Assembly: GCF_014639275.1 (NCBI RefSeq)
Contig: NZ_BMFW01000001.1
Coordinates: 262,468 to 326,467 of the forward strand
Direction of reading: 5' to 3'
DNA length: 64,000 nucleotides
From: Arthrobacter liuii
Lineage (GTDB): Bacteria; Actinomycetota; Actinomycetes; Actinomycetales; Micrococcaceae
Shown here: positions 17,189 through 26,881 of the stretch, piece by piece
How the letters are laid out: each line of letters opens with the position of its first letter
Numbering within the stretch: position 1 is the stretch's first letter
Notes under the pieces: generated by a model
The model's database searches: none
What the model saw: the letters and a program-made list of their open reading frames with translations, nothing else
Told to the model about the DNA's origin: nothing
Translations under genes and position numbers: made by a program

Positions 17189-18913
17189 ATGGGGCTCGTG
17201 ACGCAGACCTCGACGCGGCCCGCCGGAGCCGGGAAACCCAGCCCGGCGGCATCCACCGGTGCCGGCGACACTGCCATGGAGCCCGGCAGAAAGGCTGCCC
17301 GGCCCTGGATCAGCCGGCCGGATGACGCTTTCACCTTCGAGGCACTGCGGGCCAGGCTCATCGGCACCGGAATATCCTGGCGGGACTATCCGCCGTCGCT
17401 TCGGCTATGGTTCGTCCTGGTCCCGGTCCTGACGGCGGTGGCGGCAGGCCTCCTCCGCTTTATCCGCCTCGAGGTGCCGCACAAGCTGGTCTTCGACGAG
17501 ACGTACTACGTCAAGGATGCCTACTCGTACCTGATCAGCGGCTACGAACGCAGCTGGCCGGACAAAGCCAATGATTCCTTCAATGCCGGCAATCCGGACG
17601 TCCTGCTGAACACACCCGAATATGTGGTCCACCCGCCGGTGGGCAAATGGATGATCGCGGCCGGCATGTGGCTGTTCGGGCCGGAGAATCCGTTTGGCTG
17701 GCGCTTCGCCGCAGCCCTCACCGGCACCCTCACCGTGCTGCTGGTCTCCCTGGTCGCCCTGAAACTGTTCCGCTCGCTTCCGCTGGCGGGCGCCGCGGGG
17801 CTGCTCCTCGCCGTCGACGGCCACCATCTGGTGATGTCCCGGACGTCGCTGCTGGACATCTTCCTCACATTCTGGATCCTTGCTGCCTTCGGCGCCCTGC
17901 TGATGGACCGCGATGACGGGCGCCGCCGCCTCGCGGCACGGCTGGCACGGGCCGCTGCCGCGAACGGCGGACAGCCCCCGGCAGGCGCGCTGCTGTCCGG
18001 GCCTTGGCTGGGCGTGCGCTGGTGGCGGGTCGCCGCCGGGGTCTGCATGGGCCTGGCGGTAGGAACAAAGTGGTCCGGCCTGTTCTTCCTGGCCGGGTTT
18101 GGCCTCCTCACGGTGCTGTGGGACCTCAACGCCCGGCGGGTGGCCGGTATCCGCGGCTGGATCAGCGGCGGCCTGATCAGGGACGGGATCCCCGCGTTCC
18201 TCGGCATGGTCCCGGTGGCGGGGATTATCTATTCCGCCACCTGGACAGGGTGGTTCCTGTCGGACAACGCGTATTTCCGCCATTGGGCCGAAAGCAACCC
18301 GTCGGCGGAGTGGGGATGGCTCCCCGATTCCGTCCGTTCCCTTGTCCACTACCACCTGGAGGCGTACAAGTTCCATCAGGGCCTGAGCTCCGAGCACCCC
18401 TACCAGGCCAGCGCCTGGAGCTGGCTGGTGATGGGGCGGCCGACGTCGTTCTTCTATGAATCCCCGCCCCAGGGCACCCCCGGCTGTGACGTGGAAAAGT
18501 GCACCTCCGCCATCCTCTCGGTCGGAAACCCGCTGATCTGGTGGGGCGCCGGCATCTCGCTGGTTGTCCTGCTGTTCTGGTGGGTGGGACGCCGGGACTG
18601 GCGGGCCGGTGCCGTGCTCGCCGGCGTGGGCGCAGGATACCTGCCATGGTTCATGTACCCCGAGCGGACCATGTTCTACTTCTACGCGGTGTCTTTCGAA
18701 CCGTTCCTGGTCCTGGCGCTGGTGTACTGTCTCGGGCTGGTCCTCGGCAGGGCAACGGACCCGCCATGGCGCCGCCGCTCCGGGCTGTACCTGGTGGTCC
18801 TCTTCCTTGCGGCGGCCGTGCTGCTGTCGGCGTTTTTCTACCCGATCTGGGCCGCCGAAGTAATCCCGTACGTCGACTGGAAGGTCCGAATGTGGATGCC
18901 ATCCTGGATCTAG
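17189..18913 (+). CDS. Dolichyl-phosphate-mannose--protein O-mannosyltransferase (Pmt family)
   Basis: An integral membrane GT-C glycosyltransferase of about 574 residues that transfers mannose from polyprenyl-phosphate-mannose to secreted proteins. After a Pro/Ala-rich start come roughly ten membrane helices. The conserved first loop has the acidic pair FDETYYVKDAYSY; HHLVMSRTSLLDIFLTFW and the C-terminal FMYPERTMFYFYAVSFEPF are PMT features. ATG 17189 follows AAAAGG; GTG 17198 is an equally plausible start. Divergent from rsmI. Confidence 0.92.
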   Translation: MGLVTQTSTRPAGAGKPSPAASTGAGDTAMEPGRKAARPWISRPDDAFTFEALRARLIGTGISWRDYPPSLRLWFVLVPVLTAVAAGLLRFIRLEVPHKLVFDETYYVKDAYSYLISGYERSWPDKANDSFNAGNPDVLLNTPEYVVHPPVGKWMIAAGMWLFGPENPFGWRFAAALTGTLTVLLVSLVALKLFRSLPLAGAAGLLLAVDGHHLVMSRTSLLDIFLTFWILAAFGALLMDRDDGRRRLAARLARAAAANGGQPPAGALLSGPWLGVRWWRVAAGVCMGLAVGTKWSGLFFLAGFGLLTVLWDLNARRVAGIRGWISGGLIRDGIPAFLGMVPVAGIIYSATWTGWFLSDNAYFRHWAESNPSAEWGWLPDSVRSLVHYHLEAYKFHQGLSSEHPYQASAWSWLVMGRPTSFFYESPPQGTPGCDVEKCTSAILSVGNPLIWWGAGISLVVLLFWWVGRRDWRAGAVLAGVGAGYLPWFMYPERTMFYFYAVSFEPFLVLALVYCLGLVLGRATDPPWRRRSGLYLVVLFLAAAVLLSAFFYPIWAAEVIPYVDWKVRMWMPSWI

Positions 18914-18980
18914 GGCAGGATGGCAACAGAGACCCGAAGGAGCCGCTGCCGCGGCGTGGCAGCGGAAACGGAGACCTGCT

Positions 18981-20810
18981 GTGAGAGAAGCGAGCACGGA
19001 ACTGCTGGTTGAGCTTGACGCCAACAGCAACGTGACTGACCTGCTGCTGGAGCAGCACGCCGCCAACCCGGCCCACGCCCTGTACCGGCGCAAGGGCCCC
19101 AATGGCTGGGTGGACGTTCCCGTGCAGAAGTTCCTCCAGGACATCAGCGCGCTGGCCAAGGGCCTGATTGCGGGCGGCCTGGAACCGGGCGACACCGTGG
19201 CCGTGATGTCGCCAACCTCCTACGAGTGGACGCTGGTGGACTTTGCCATCTGGTTCGCCGGCGGGGTCACGGTGCCCATCTATGAAACGTCCTCCGCAAG
19301 CCAGGTGGAGTGGATCATCCAGGACGCAGGAGTCCGCCGGGTGTTTGCTGGTGACCGTGCCCTGGTGCAGCTGGTCAGCGGCGTAGTGGCCGGTTCTGCC
19401 GCGCTCAGCGACCGCCTGGTCAACGTGGTGCGGATGGATTACGACGGCGAGGCCCCGGATCTTGCCAGCCTCGCCGCTGCAGGCACTGGAGTCAGTGACA
19501 CGGAGCTGGAACGGCAGCGCACCCGCGCGGGCCTGGCGGACATCGCCTCCCTGGTTTACACCTCAGGCACCACGGGAAAGCCCAAGGGGTGCGAAATCAC
19601 CCACGGGAACTTCGCCCTGGTGGCCAAGAACATCGTGGCGTTCCTGCCCGAAGTTCTGCAGAAGGACCAATCCCGCACCTTGATGTTCCTGCCGCTGGCC
19701 CACGTACTTGCCCGGGCTGTCCAGGTGGTATGCCTCGCCGCCGGGGCAACTTTGGGACACACCCCCGGCGCGGCACAGCTGCTCGATGACCTCGGGACGT
19801 TCCGGCCCACATTCCTGCTGGTGGTGCCGCGCATCTTCGAAAAGGTCCGGGCGGCGGCCGCGCACAAGGCGGCCCTGGCAGGCAAGGGCAGGCTCTTCGA
19901 CGCCGCGTCCGCCGCGGCCATCGAGTACTCGCGCGAACAGGACCGGCAAAACCGCGGCGAGGGACCGGGCCCCGGGCTGCTCAGCCGGGCCCGGCATGCG
20001 GTATATGACCGGTTGGTCTATCCGCGGCTGCGCCAGGCGCTGGGCGGCGAGGTGGGATACACGGTCTCCGGAGCCAGTCCCTTGGCTTCCGAGGATGCCC
20101 ACTTCTTCCGTGGCGTGGGCATTCCCGTCCTTGAGGGGTACGGGCTGACGGAGACCACCGCGCCGTGCACCGCCAACACTCCGTCCCGCACCAAGGTAGG
20201 AACGGTGGGGATACCTATTCCGGGCACCACCATCCGGGTGGCCGAAGACGGAGAAATCCTGGTCAAGGGAATCGGCGTTTTCAGGGGCTACCACTCCGAC
20301 CCGGCAGCGGACGCCGAAGCGTTCGTGGACGGCTTCTTCCGCACCGGAGACCTAGGCGAACTGGACAAGGACGGCTTCCTCACAGTCACGGGCCGGAAGA
20401 AGGACCTGCTGGTTACGGCCGGCGGAAAGAATGTTGCCCCCGGGCCGCTGGAGGAGAAGATCCGCATCCACCAACTGGTGGGCCACGCCGTGGTGGTGGG
20501 CGACGGCAAGCCCTTCGTGTCCGCCCTGCTGACCCTGGACCCGGACGGCGTCGCCAACTGGCGGGCCGAACGTGGCCTGCCTCCGCTCCCCCTCGCCGAG
20601 GCCGCCGGCGACCCGCAAGTCCGCGCTGCCATCCAGGAGGCCGTAGACGTGGCCAACCAGATGGTCTCCAAGGCCGAGTCGGTGCGCACGTTCACGCTGC
20701 TGGACGTCCAGTTCAGCGTGGAATCAGGGCAACTGACGCCGTCCCTGAAACTTAAGCGGTCCGCCGTCGTTCAGGAATTCGAGGCGGAGATCGCCAAAAT
20801 CTACGGCTGA
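18981..20810 (+). CDS. Long-chain acyl-CoA synthetase / AMP-dependent ligase (FadD15-like)
   Basis: Activates fatty acids through an acyl-adenylate to acyl-CoA. The 609 residues have the AMP-binding loop LVYTSGTTGKPKGCEITHGN, the motif VLEGYGLTETTAPCTAN, the YHSDP..FRTGDLGELDKDGFLTVTGRKKD hinge region and the catalytic Lys region toward the C-terminus (SLKLKRSAVV). GTG 18981 follows ACGGAGAC with good spacing. It lies 67 bases after the mannosyltransferase on the same strand, and its last ten bases overlap the convergent DUF1461 gene. Confidence 0.92.
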   Translation: MREASTELLVELDANSNVTDLLLEQHAANPAHALYRRKGPNGWVDVPVQKFLQDISALAKGLIAGGLEPGDTVAVMSPTSYEWTLVDFAIWFAGGVTVPIYETSSASQVEWIIQDAGVRRVFAGDRALVQLVSGVVAGSAALSDRLVNVVRMDYDGEAPDLASLAAAGTGVSDTELERQRTRAGLADIASLVYTSGTTGKPKGCEITHGNFALVAKNIVAFLPEVLQKDQSRTLMFLPLAHVLARAVQVVCLAAGATLGHTPGAAQLLDDLGTFRPTFLLVVPRIFEKVRAAAAHKAALAGKGRLFDAASAAAIEYSREQDRQNRGEGPGPGLLSRARHAVYDRLVYPRLRQALGGEVGYTVSGASPLASEDAHFFRGVGIPVLEGYGLTETTAPCTANTPSRTKVGTVGIPIPGTTIRVAEDGEILVKGIGVFRGYHSDPAADAEAFVDGFFRTGDLGELDKDGFLTVTGRKKDLLVTAGGKNVAPGPLEEKIRIHQLVGHAVVVGDGKPFVSALLTLDPDGVANWRAERGLPPLPLAEAAGDPQVRAAIQEAVDVANQMVSKAESVRTFTLLDVQFSVESGQLTPSLKLKRSAVVQEFEAEIAKIYG

Positions 20811-22018
20811 CCGACCATTTCCTGGTCCGCATCAGCCGGCTTCTCCTGCTTCGGTACACCCCGGCGGCGGCGCGTGGGCCAGGTAAGCACCAGCGTCACG
20901 ATGGATGCCAGGAGCACCAGGCCGGCGATGACGATGCCGGCGTCCATCCAGAACTGGCTGGGGAACAGCCGGATCAGGGTGTCGTCCAAGCTGAAGGTCC
21001 AGGATCCGTCGGCAAAGAAGATCCGGTGGAATTCGGTGAAGAACCGCTGCCAGCCCAGTGCCGCCAGCGTGCCGAGACCCAGGATCAGGACCAGCGTGAT
21101 GATGGACCCGGCGAAGAGGCCGCGCCGGATTCCGCCGGTGCTGCGCCTGCGCAGGTACAGGATGGCGATCAGCGCCAGGAGGAGCAGCAGCACGCCGGCA
21201 CCAAAGGTGGACAGGATGACCACCTTGACGTCCGCCATGTGGCTGACTTCACCGTCCTTGAAAAGCTTTTCGCCGCCGCGCTGCACCAGGTCGCCCAGAT
21301 ACCTGGGGCCGGCCCAGTTGCTGAGGTAGTCCACGGCGTAGGAGCCGTACGTCATCCTGTCGTCGGTGCTGAAGCCGTATCCATCGCCGGGGAAGCCGGG
21401 ACGGTTGTACTCCACCCAGAGGAAGATCGGACTGGTCACGGCACGCACGGCCAGGATCAGGAGGGTCGCCGGAAAGACGATGGCCAGGAGGACCTGCATG
21501 ACGCGCGGCGCCACCGGCTTGGCATTCGCGGCGCTTTCGCGCTGGGCGTTGCGGCGCTCCACTTCCTCTTCAGGGGGACGGACGTGCAGCGCTGAGGTGG
21601 GAAGCGGTTCGTTGAATACCGGCGAAACGTTGCTGCCGCCGGGCTCGTCCACGGAAGCGCCGGCCGCGCCGGGCTCGTCCACGGAAGCGCCGGCAGTGGA
21701 CGACCCGACGGCGGGACGTCCCGCCGTGGAGAACGCGGCAGCGGGATTTCGCGCCGTGGAGGACCCGACGGCGGCTTCGGCCGCCTTGCGGTCGGCCCTG
21801 GTTTCGGGCTGCCGGGCCTTGCCCTCTTCCGCGGGTTTGTTCCGGCCAGGTTCTTCCCGGCCGGGTTCTTCCCTGTTCGGGTCTGCCCCGCCGACCCTAT
21901 CCCCGCCAGTGGGCGTCAGCCAGGAGAACGCGGGCTCGTCGGAATCCCCGGACGTATCCAGGAAAGGTTCCGGCTGCGGCGCAGCGCTTTTGGCGCGGGC
22001 CGGTGTTTCGTCATTCAC
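20801..22018 (-). CDS. TIGR01906 / DUF1461 family integral membrane protein
   Basis: A 405-residue protein of unknown function. The N-terminal ~165 residues are a disordered, low-complexity cytoplasmic region rich in Ala, Ser, Glu and Pro with internal repeats (AGASVDEPG twice). Four membrane helices follow, enclosing the DUF1461-like segment with YGFSTDDRMTYGSYAVDYL. It starts with GTG (22018). The 3' end overlaps the acyl-CoA synthetase by ten bases. The family assignment is from recognition of this segment; the role is unknown. Confidence 0.82.
   Translation of the reverse strand: MNDETPARAKSAAPQPEPFLDTSGDSDEPAFSWLTPTGGDRVGGADPNREEPGREEPGRNKPAEEGKARQPETRADRKAAEAAVGSSTARNPAAAFSTAGRPAVGSSTAGASVDEPGAAGASVDEPGGSNVSPVFNEPLPTSALHVRPPEEEVERRNAQRESAANAKPVAPRVMQVLLAIVFPATLLILAVRAVTSPIFLWVEYNRPGFPGDGYGFSTDDRMTYGSYAVDYLSNWAGPRYLGDLVQRGGEKLFKDGEVSHMADVKVVILSTFGAGVLLLLLALIAILYLRRRSTGGIRRGLFAGSIITLVLILGLGTLAALGWQRFFTEFHRIFFADGSWTFSLDDTLIRLFPSQFWMDAGIVIAGLVLLASIVTLVLTWPTRRRRGVPKQEKPADADQEMVGQP
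21638..21697. repeat. Two tandem 30-bp units inside the DUF1461 gene
   Basis: Adjacent 30-base units (21638-21667 and 21668-21697), identical over the first 26 bases, encode the duplicated AGASVDEPG peptide in the disordered N-terminal region. This is an in-frame tandem duplication. Confidence 0.75.
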
Positions 22019-22142
22019 AGCAGCGTCACTTCCGTTGGGTTCCGCACCGGTCCCAGTCCGCCGGCGCGCTTCATTCTGCTGACGAGCCTACCGTTTGGGA
22101 CTTCCGCTGGGCGAGGAACCACCCCGGCAGGATTACAACGAT

Positions 22143-23135
22143 TCAGGCAGCGATTTCCGTGTAGCCGGCATCCTGCGGGCGGAGATCCCCATGTTCCCCG
22201 GCGAGGAAAGCCCGCCTGCCCAGTACCAGGACGTACACCCAGTACGCGGCGAGAACCGCCGCGCCGATGCCGATCCTGGCCCACGCCGGCAGCGGACTTG
22301 GCGTGACGAAACCTTCCACCAGGCCCGAGACGAACAGCACCACAACGAGCCCCAGGGCCACCGTGATCAGTGACCGGCCCTCTTCGGCCACGGCGCGGCC
22401 CCTGGTACGTGGCCCGGGCGCGACCACGGCCCAGAAGATCCGCAGTCCCGCGGCGGAGGCAACAAAGACAGCCGTCAGCTCCATCAGTCCGTGCGGGAGG
22501 ATGTAGCTGTAAAAGACGTCGGATTTGCCGGCCGAAGCGAAGATGCCCGCGGCGATACCCACTCCCTGCGCGTTGCTGAACAGGATCATCGGCACCCAGA
22601 CCCCGGTAATCCCCAGGGCCACAGCCTGCGCAGCGATCCAGGCGTTGTTCGTCCAGACGGCCCCGGCAAAGGACGCCGCAGGGTTTTCCGAGTAGTAGTT
22701 GATGAAGTCCTTGTCCACGTACTGGGCAGCCGCGGTCTCCGTGGCCACGGCCCTGAGCGCCTCGGGCGACGACCCGATCCATGCCCCGTACACAGCAGCG
22801 ATGAGGACGAAAGCTGTTCCGCATGCCAGCGTAGGCCAGGTCAGCCGGTACAGCGCCGCCGGCAGCGCCACCACGAAGAACCTCGCAAGGTCAGCCGTGG
22901 CGTTGGACCGTGCGCCGGTGAAGCGGGTCCTGGCCAGGGCCAGCTTGGCTGAGAGGGAGGCGGACAGCCCGCTTTCCGGCGCTACGGAACGGACCAGCGA
23001 CAGGTGGCCGGACGTGGACTGATACAGCGCCAGCAATTCGTCGGCCTCGGCGCCGGTGAGCCTGCCCTTGCGTGCAAGCTCCTGCAGCCGGGCCCACTTG
23101 TCAGCATTAACGGCAGCGAAGGCATCCAGGTCCAC
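22143..23135 (-). CDS. Stage II sporulation protein M-like (DUF95) membrane protein
   Basis: A 330-residue protein. An N-terminal soluble helical part (MDLDAFAAVNADKWARLQEL) is followed by about six membrane helices with the SpoIIM-like region around INYYSENPAASFAGAVWTNN and SYILPHGLMELTAVFVA. Such proteins usually neighbour RDD, MoxR and DUF58 genes. Here it diverges from the RDD gene, while the MoxR/DUF58 pair lies about 10 kb away. No sporulation genes are present, so the name reflects family only. Confidence 0.86.
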   Translation of the reverse strand: MDLDAFAAVNADKWARLQELARKGRLTGAEADELLALYQSTSGHLSLVRSVAPESGLSASLSAKLALARTRFTGARSNATADLARFFVVALPAALYRLTWPTLACGTAFVLIAAVYGAWIGSSPEALRAVATETAAAQYVDKDFINYYSENPAASFAGAVWTNNAWIAAQAVALGITGVWVPMILFSNAQGVGIAAGIFASAGKSDVFYSYILPHGLMELTAVFVASAAGLRIFWAVVAPGPRTRGRAVAEEGRSLITVALGLVVVLFVSGLVEGFVTPSPLPAWARIGIGAAVLAAYWVYVLVLGRRAFLAGEHGDLRPQDAGYTEIAA

Positions 23136-23223
23136 GGCAACAGCCTAGCCCCCGGCATTAGACTTTGACCGTCTGGGCCATTCGATCGTCCATACCATCA
23201 GCTGCGAAGGGCAGGGACACTGC

Positions 23224-24024
23224 GTGAGTCCGATCATCACCGGCGAGGCAGTGGTTCTCGAGCTTCGGCCCGCGAGCTTTGCCGCACGGGCCCTTGGCCT
23301 GGTCATCGACGCCGTCCTGCACGTAGTCCTGCTCGTGCTGATCATGATCGGCCTGTCCGCCGCAGGCGCGGACCTTGACCAGGCCGCCACACGGGCCTTT
23401 GGCCTGGCCGCCGTCGTATTCTGCCTGGTGGTGGTGCCGGTGGGCGTGGAGACGCTGGGCCGGGGCCGGTCGCTCGGCAAACTGGCCACTGGCCTGCGGG
23501 TGGTGCGTGAGGACGGCGGCGCCATCCGGTTCCGGCACGCCCTGATCCGCGGACTGACCGGATTCCTCGAGATCTATCTGACGTTCGGTGGGCTTGCCAT
23601 CGCCGTGGCGCTCTTCAACGACAAGTCCAGGCGGCTGGGCGACCTGCTCGCCGGCACCTACGCCGTGCGCTGCCGGGTGCCCGCGGAAGAGGCCATCCGG
23701 GTTCTTGTACCGCCCCACCTGCAGTCCTGGGCCGCCGCGGCGGACATCGGGCGCATCCCTGACGCCGCATCGCGCAGGGCCTCCCAGTTTATCCGCCAAG
23801 CGGGCAGGATGGCCCCGCTTTCCAGGGCAGGAATGGCGGCGGCAATCGCCGCTGAACTCTCAGTCCACGTCGCCCCGGCCCCGCCGCCGGGGACCGGCCC
23901 CGATGACTACCTTGCCGCCGTCGTAGCTGAACGGCGGAACAGGGAGTTCACGCGGCTGTCGGAGTCGCGCGGACGGAACGCGGAGACGGGGCAACGGCTC
24001 CAGCGCCTGCCGTTCGGCAACTGA
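23224..24024 (+). CDS. RDD-family membrane protein
   Basis: A 266-residue protein whose first half has three membrane helices of the RDD domain: the Arg-containing start RPASFAARALGLVIDAVLHV, the middle GRGRSLGKLATGLRVVRED and FNDKSRRLGDLLAGTYAVR. The second half is a soluble tail. It starts with GTG (23224) and diverges from the SpoIIM-like gene. RDD proteins are sometimes ion antiporters, but here the link to MoxR/DUF58-type modules is the main clue. Its last 15 bases are tandemly duplicated just after the stop. Confidence 0.87.
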   Translation: MSPIITGEAVVLELRPASFAARALGLVIDAVLHVVLLVLIMIGLSAAGADLDQAATRAFGLAAVVFCLVVVPVGVETLGRGRSLGKLATGLRVVREDGGAIRFRHALIRGLTGFLEIYLTFGGLAIAVALFNDKSRRLGDLLAGTYAVRCRVPAEEAIRVLVPPHLQSWAAAADIGRIPDAASRRASQFIRQAGRMAPLSRAGMAAAIAAELSVHVAPAPPPGTGPDDYLAAVVAERRNREFTRLSESRGRNAETGQRLQRLPFGN

Positions 24025-24039
24025 CCGTTCGGCAACTGA
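24010..24039. repeat. 15-bp tandem duplication at the RDD gene stop, forming a hairpin
   Basis: CCGTTCGGCAACTGA occurs twice back to back (24010-24024, 24025-24039); the first copy supplies the RDD stop codon. The second pairs with the end of the convergent L,D-transpeptidase gene, GGCAACTG-ACT-CAGTTGCC, forming an 8-bp stem that could serve as a shared terminator. Confidence 0.6.
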
Positions 24040-24040
24040 C

Positions 24041-25279
24041 TCAGTTGCCGTATTCGCTCCACGGGATGTTCCAGTCGCCATACCCGTCAGTTTTCGCTGC
24101 ATAGTCACCCTCGGTGTTGATGATCTGGACCACGTCACCGGTTCCCATGTTGTCGAACACCCACGCTGCCCCCTCCGGCAGGAATCCGATGCAGCCGTGG
24201 GACACGTTGGTGTTGCCGATGTACGGATACGCGGACTCAAGTGCCTGGTGGATGTAGGCGCCGCTTAGGGTGAGGCGGATGGTGTACTCGACGTCGGCTT
24301 CTCCGTAATAGGCGGGATCGTCGGGCTTCAGTCCGATGCTTGCCGCCCTGAAGTGGTCGAAACGGTTCTTCTCCATCAGCACCGCGTAACCCTTTGCGGA
24401 GGGGAAGCGCTTGTCCCCCATGCTGACGGGCAGGGTCTTGACGGGCTGGTCGTTGACGCTCAGCGTGAAGGTGTGGGCTGTGGCGTCGGCGACAGCGACC
24501 TTCTTGTCCCCGATGGAGACATTGACCTTCTTGTTGAAGTTGGCGATCTGGCCGTTGCCAAGGTCGACCCCGAAGAGCTGCATGTCCATGGTGACGGTGG
24601 AGTTTGCTGCCCAGAAGTTCTCCGGGCGGTACCGGACCATGGTGTCGCTGTACCAGTGGAACGCCCCGGCCTGTCCCGCCGTGGTGGTGATCTTGATGGC
24701 CTTTTCCACGGCGGCTCGGTTGGTCACTGGCTCGCTGAAGATGACCTGCAGGGGCTGTCCCACGCCAACCTTCATGCCGTTCAGCGGGTAGACGGCGGCG
24801 TCAGCCTCGTGGGAGCTGGACACGGTGTTAAACGACTGTGTGGTGCTTGTCTCGCGTCCCGCCGAGTCCTTGACCACATAGGTGTAGCTGTACTCGGTGT
24901 TGAACTCGAGGGGCCCGGTGGCGGACCACGCCTTCCCACCGGCGTCGATGCTGCCGTCGATGGTCTTCCCCGCTGTACTGGCGAGGGTAACGCGCTGGAT
25001 GGTCCCGTTGCCCACTTTGAGGGAAACCGGGGCTGCCGGGTTCACCTGCTTGGCGCCGTTGGTGGGCGCTGCGTCAAGTGTCACCGGCGGCACGACGGGC
25101 GACGCCATGCCCGGCGACGTCCGCAGTGCGGAGCCTGCTTCCGATTCAAGGGGCCCACCTGCAAGGCCGGGAGCGACGGCGGCGAAAACCCCGCCCACGG
25201 CAGCCAGGACGCAGACGGCAGCCACGGCAAGGATTTTCTTGGCAGTCCCCCGGCGACGGGGCTTTACATCAGGCTCCAT
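24041..25279 (-). CDS. L,D-transpeptidase with Ig-like domains
   Basis: A 412-residue exported enzyme forming 3-3 cross-links in peptidoglycan. A basic N-terminus precedes a signal/anchor helix (about 16-36, ILAVAAVCVLAAVGGVFAAV). Two Ig-like modules (about 65-270) and a YkuD catalytic domain follow. The catalytic residues sit in NVSHGCIGFLPEGAAW, with His and Cys. GCIGF replaces the more usual GCVRM/L, as in other actinobacterial paralogues. ATG 25279 was chosen because the frame further upstream enters the ahcY terminator. Convergent with the RDD gene. Confidence 0.92.
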   Translation of the reverse strand: MEPDVKPRRRGTAKKILAVAAVCVLAAVGGVFAAVAPGLAGGPLESEAGSALRTSPGMASPVVPPVTLDAAPTNGAKQVNPAAPVSLKVGNGTIQRVTLASTAGKTIDGSIDAGGKAWSATGPLEFNTEYSYTYVVKDSAGRETSTTQSFNTVSSSHEADAAVYPLNGMKVGVGQPLQVIFSEPVTNRAAVEKAIKITTTAGQAGAFHWYSDTMVRYRPENFWAANSTVTMDMQLFGVDLGNGQIANFNKKVNVSIGDKKVAVADATAHTFTLSVNDQPVKTLPVSMGDKRFPSAKGYAVLMEKNRFDHFRAASIGLKPDDPAYYGEADVEYTIRLTLSGAYIHQALESAYPYIGNTNVSHGCIGFLPEGAAWVFDNMGTGDVVQIINTEGDYAAKTDGYGDWNIPWSEYGN

Positions 25280-25304
25280 GTCTTTGATTTTACGTGCAGA
25301 AAAC

Positions 25305-25338
25305 AAGGGCCCGGGCGTTTGAAGACGCCCGGGCCCTT
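25305..25338 (-). terminator. Intrinsic terminator after ahcY
   Basis: A perfect 14-bp stem (AAGGGCCCGGGCGT 25305-25318 with its complement 25325-25338) and a 6-base loop lie six bases past the ahcY stop, followed on the minus strand by TTGTTTTC. It separates ahcY from the L,D-transpeptidase gene. Confidence 0.88.
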
Positions 25339-25343
25339 ACGTC

Positions 25344-26810
25344 TCAGTAACGATAGTGCTCCGGCTTGTAGGGACCGGCGACATCGATGTCCAGGTATTC
25401 GGCCTGGTCCTTGCTCAGTTCCGTGAGCTCAACTCCCAGGGCGTCCAGGTGGAGCCGGGCCACCTTTTCATCCAGGACCTTGGGCAGGACGTAGACCTTC
25501 TTCTCATATTCGTTCTGGTCCCGCTTGGTCCACAGCTCGATCTGGGCAATGGTCTGGTTGGCGAACGAGTTGCTCATGACGAAGGACGGGTGGCCCGTGG
25601 CGTTGCCGAGGTTGAGCAGGCGGCCCTCGGACAGGACGATGATGGAGCGCTCCGCGCCGGTGCCTCCGTCGAAGACCCACTCGTGGACCTGCGGCTTGAT
25701 TTCGACCTTCTTGACGCCGGGAATGCGGGCGAGCCCGGCGATGTCGATTTCGTTGTCGAAGTGGCCGATGTTGCCCACGATGGCCTTGTTCTTCATTCCG
25801 GCCATGTGCTCGGCCAGGATGACGTCCTTGTTGCCAGTGGTGGTGATGAAGATGTCGCCCTGCGCGAGGACTGATTCCAGCTTGGCCACCTGGTAGCCGT
25901 CCATGGCCGCCTGCAGCGCGCAGATGGGGTCAATTTCCGTGACGATCACGCGCGAGCCTTGGCCGCGCAGCGCCTCGGCGGCTCCCTTGCCGACGTCTCC
26001 GTAACCGCAGACGACGGCGACCTTGCCGCCCATGAGCACGTCCGTGGCCCGGTTGATGCCGTCGGGCAGGGAGTGGCGGATGCCGTATTTATTGTCGAAC
26101 TTGCTCTTGGTCACGGAGTCGTTGACGTTGATGGCGGGGAAAAGCAGCTTGCCCTGGTCCGCCAGCTGGTACAGGCGGTGGACGCCGGTCGTGGTTTCCT
26201 CGCTGACGCCCTTGATGGTGGATGCCGTCCGGGTCCACTTCTGCGGGTCGGCGGCGAGTGAGCGGCGCAGCACGTCGAGGAAGATGCCGTATTCCTCCGA
26301 GTCTTCCGGATTGGCGGAGGGAACGTTGCCCATGGCCTCGAATTCAACACCCTTGTGGACCAGCATGGTGGCGTCGCCGCCGTCGTCCAGGATCATGTTG
26401 GAACCCAGCCCGGGGTTGGACTCGGCACCGGGCCAGGTGAGGATCTGTTCGGCCGTCCACCAGTATTCCTCCAGCGTCTCGCCCTTCCAGGCGAACACCG
26501 GCACGCCCTGCGGGTCCTCAACGGTGCCCTTGCCCACCACCACGGCCGCGGCGGCTTCGTCCTGGGTGGAGAAGATGTTGCAGGAGGCCCAGCGGACCTC
26601 GGCGCCCAGCGAGGTGAGGGTCTCGATCAGCACCGCGGTCTGCACCGTCATGTGCAGCGAACCGGCGATCCGGGCACCCTTGAGGGGCTGGGTGGGTCCG
26701 AACTCCTGGCGGAGGGACATCAGGCCGGGCATCTCGTGCTCCGCAAGGCGGATCTGGTGCCGGCCGGCTTCCGCCAAGGAGATGTCGGCAACTTTGTAGT
26801 CAAAAGTCAT
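25344..26810 (-). CDS. ahcY: Adenosylhomocysteinase (S-adenosylhomocysteine hydrolase)
   Basis: Hydrolyses S-adenosylhomocysteine to adenosine and homocysteine, relieving product inhibition of methyltransferases. The 488 residues include [36 protein letters not shown] (substrate Lys/Asp region), the NAD-binding [17 protein letters not shown] and the C-terminal [21 protein letters not shown]. Length and the C-terminal Lys/Tyr are standard. It is followed by a strong terminator; the Trm112-like and DUF3499 genes lie upstream. Confidence 0.97.
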   Translation of the reverse strand: MTFDYKVADISLAEAGRHQIRLAEHEMPGLMSLRQEFGPTQPLKGARIAGSLHMTVQTAVLIETLTSLGAEVRWASCNIFSTQDEAAAAVVVGKGTVEDPQGVPVFAWKGETLEEYWWTAEQILTWPGAESNPGLGSNMILDDGGDATMLVHKGVEFEAMGNVPSANPEDSEEYGIFLDVLRRSLAADPQKWTRTASTIKGVSEETTTGVHRLYQLADQGKLLFPAINVNDSVTKSKFDNKYGIRHSLPDGINRATDVLMGGKVAVVCGYGDVGKGAAEALRGQGSRVIVTEIDPICALQAAMDGYQVAKLESVLAQGDIFITTTGNKDVILAEHMAGMKNKAIVGNIGHFDNEIDIAGLARIPGVKKVEIKPQVHEWVFDGGTGAERSIIVLSEGRLLNLGNATGHPSFVMSNSFANQTIAQIELWTKRDQNEYEKKVYVLPKVLDEKVARLHLDALGVELTELSKDQAEYLDIDVAGPYKPEHYRY

Positions 26811-26881
26811 GGGTGGTCCTTTGCTTGGTCCGGGTCCTGGTCCAGTCCCCGTTCTGCTGTTTCTGTGCGGGCGGAGGTTTA

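Noticed and set aside
17405..19195. A 596-codon minus-strand frame opposite the O-mannosyltransferase
   Set aside because: Low-complexity Arg/Gln/His-rich shadow with no recognisable domain; the plus-strand product is a clear Pmt protein.
22143..23135. Evidence of sporulation from the SpoIIM-like gene
   Set aside because: DUF95/SpoIIM-like proteins occur widely in non-sporulating actinobacteria, and no other sporulation gene is present.
26811..26881. A SAH riboswitch upstream of ahcY
   Set aside because: The 71-base leader shows no matching conserved core or clear paired structure.
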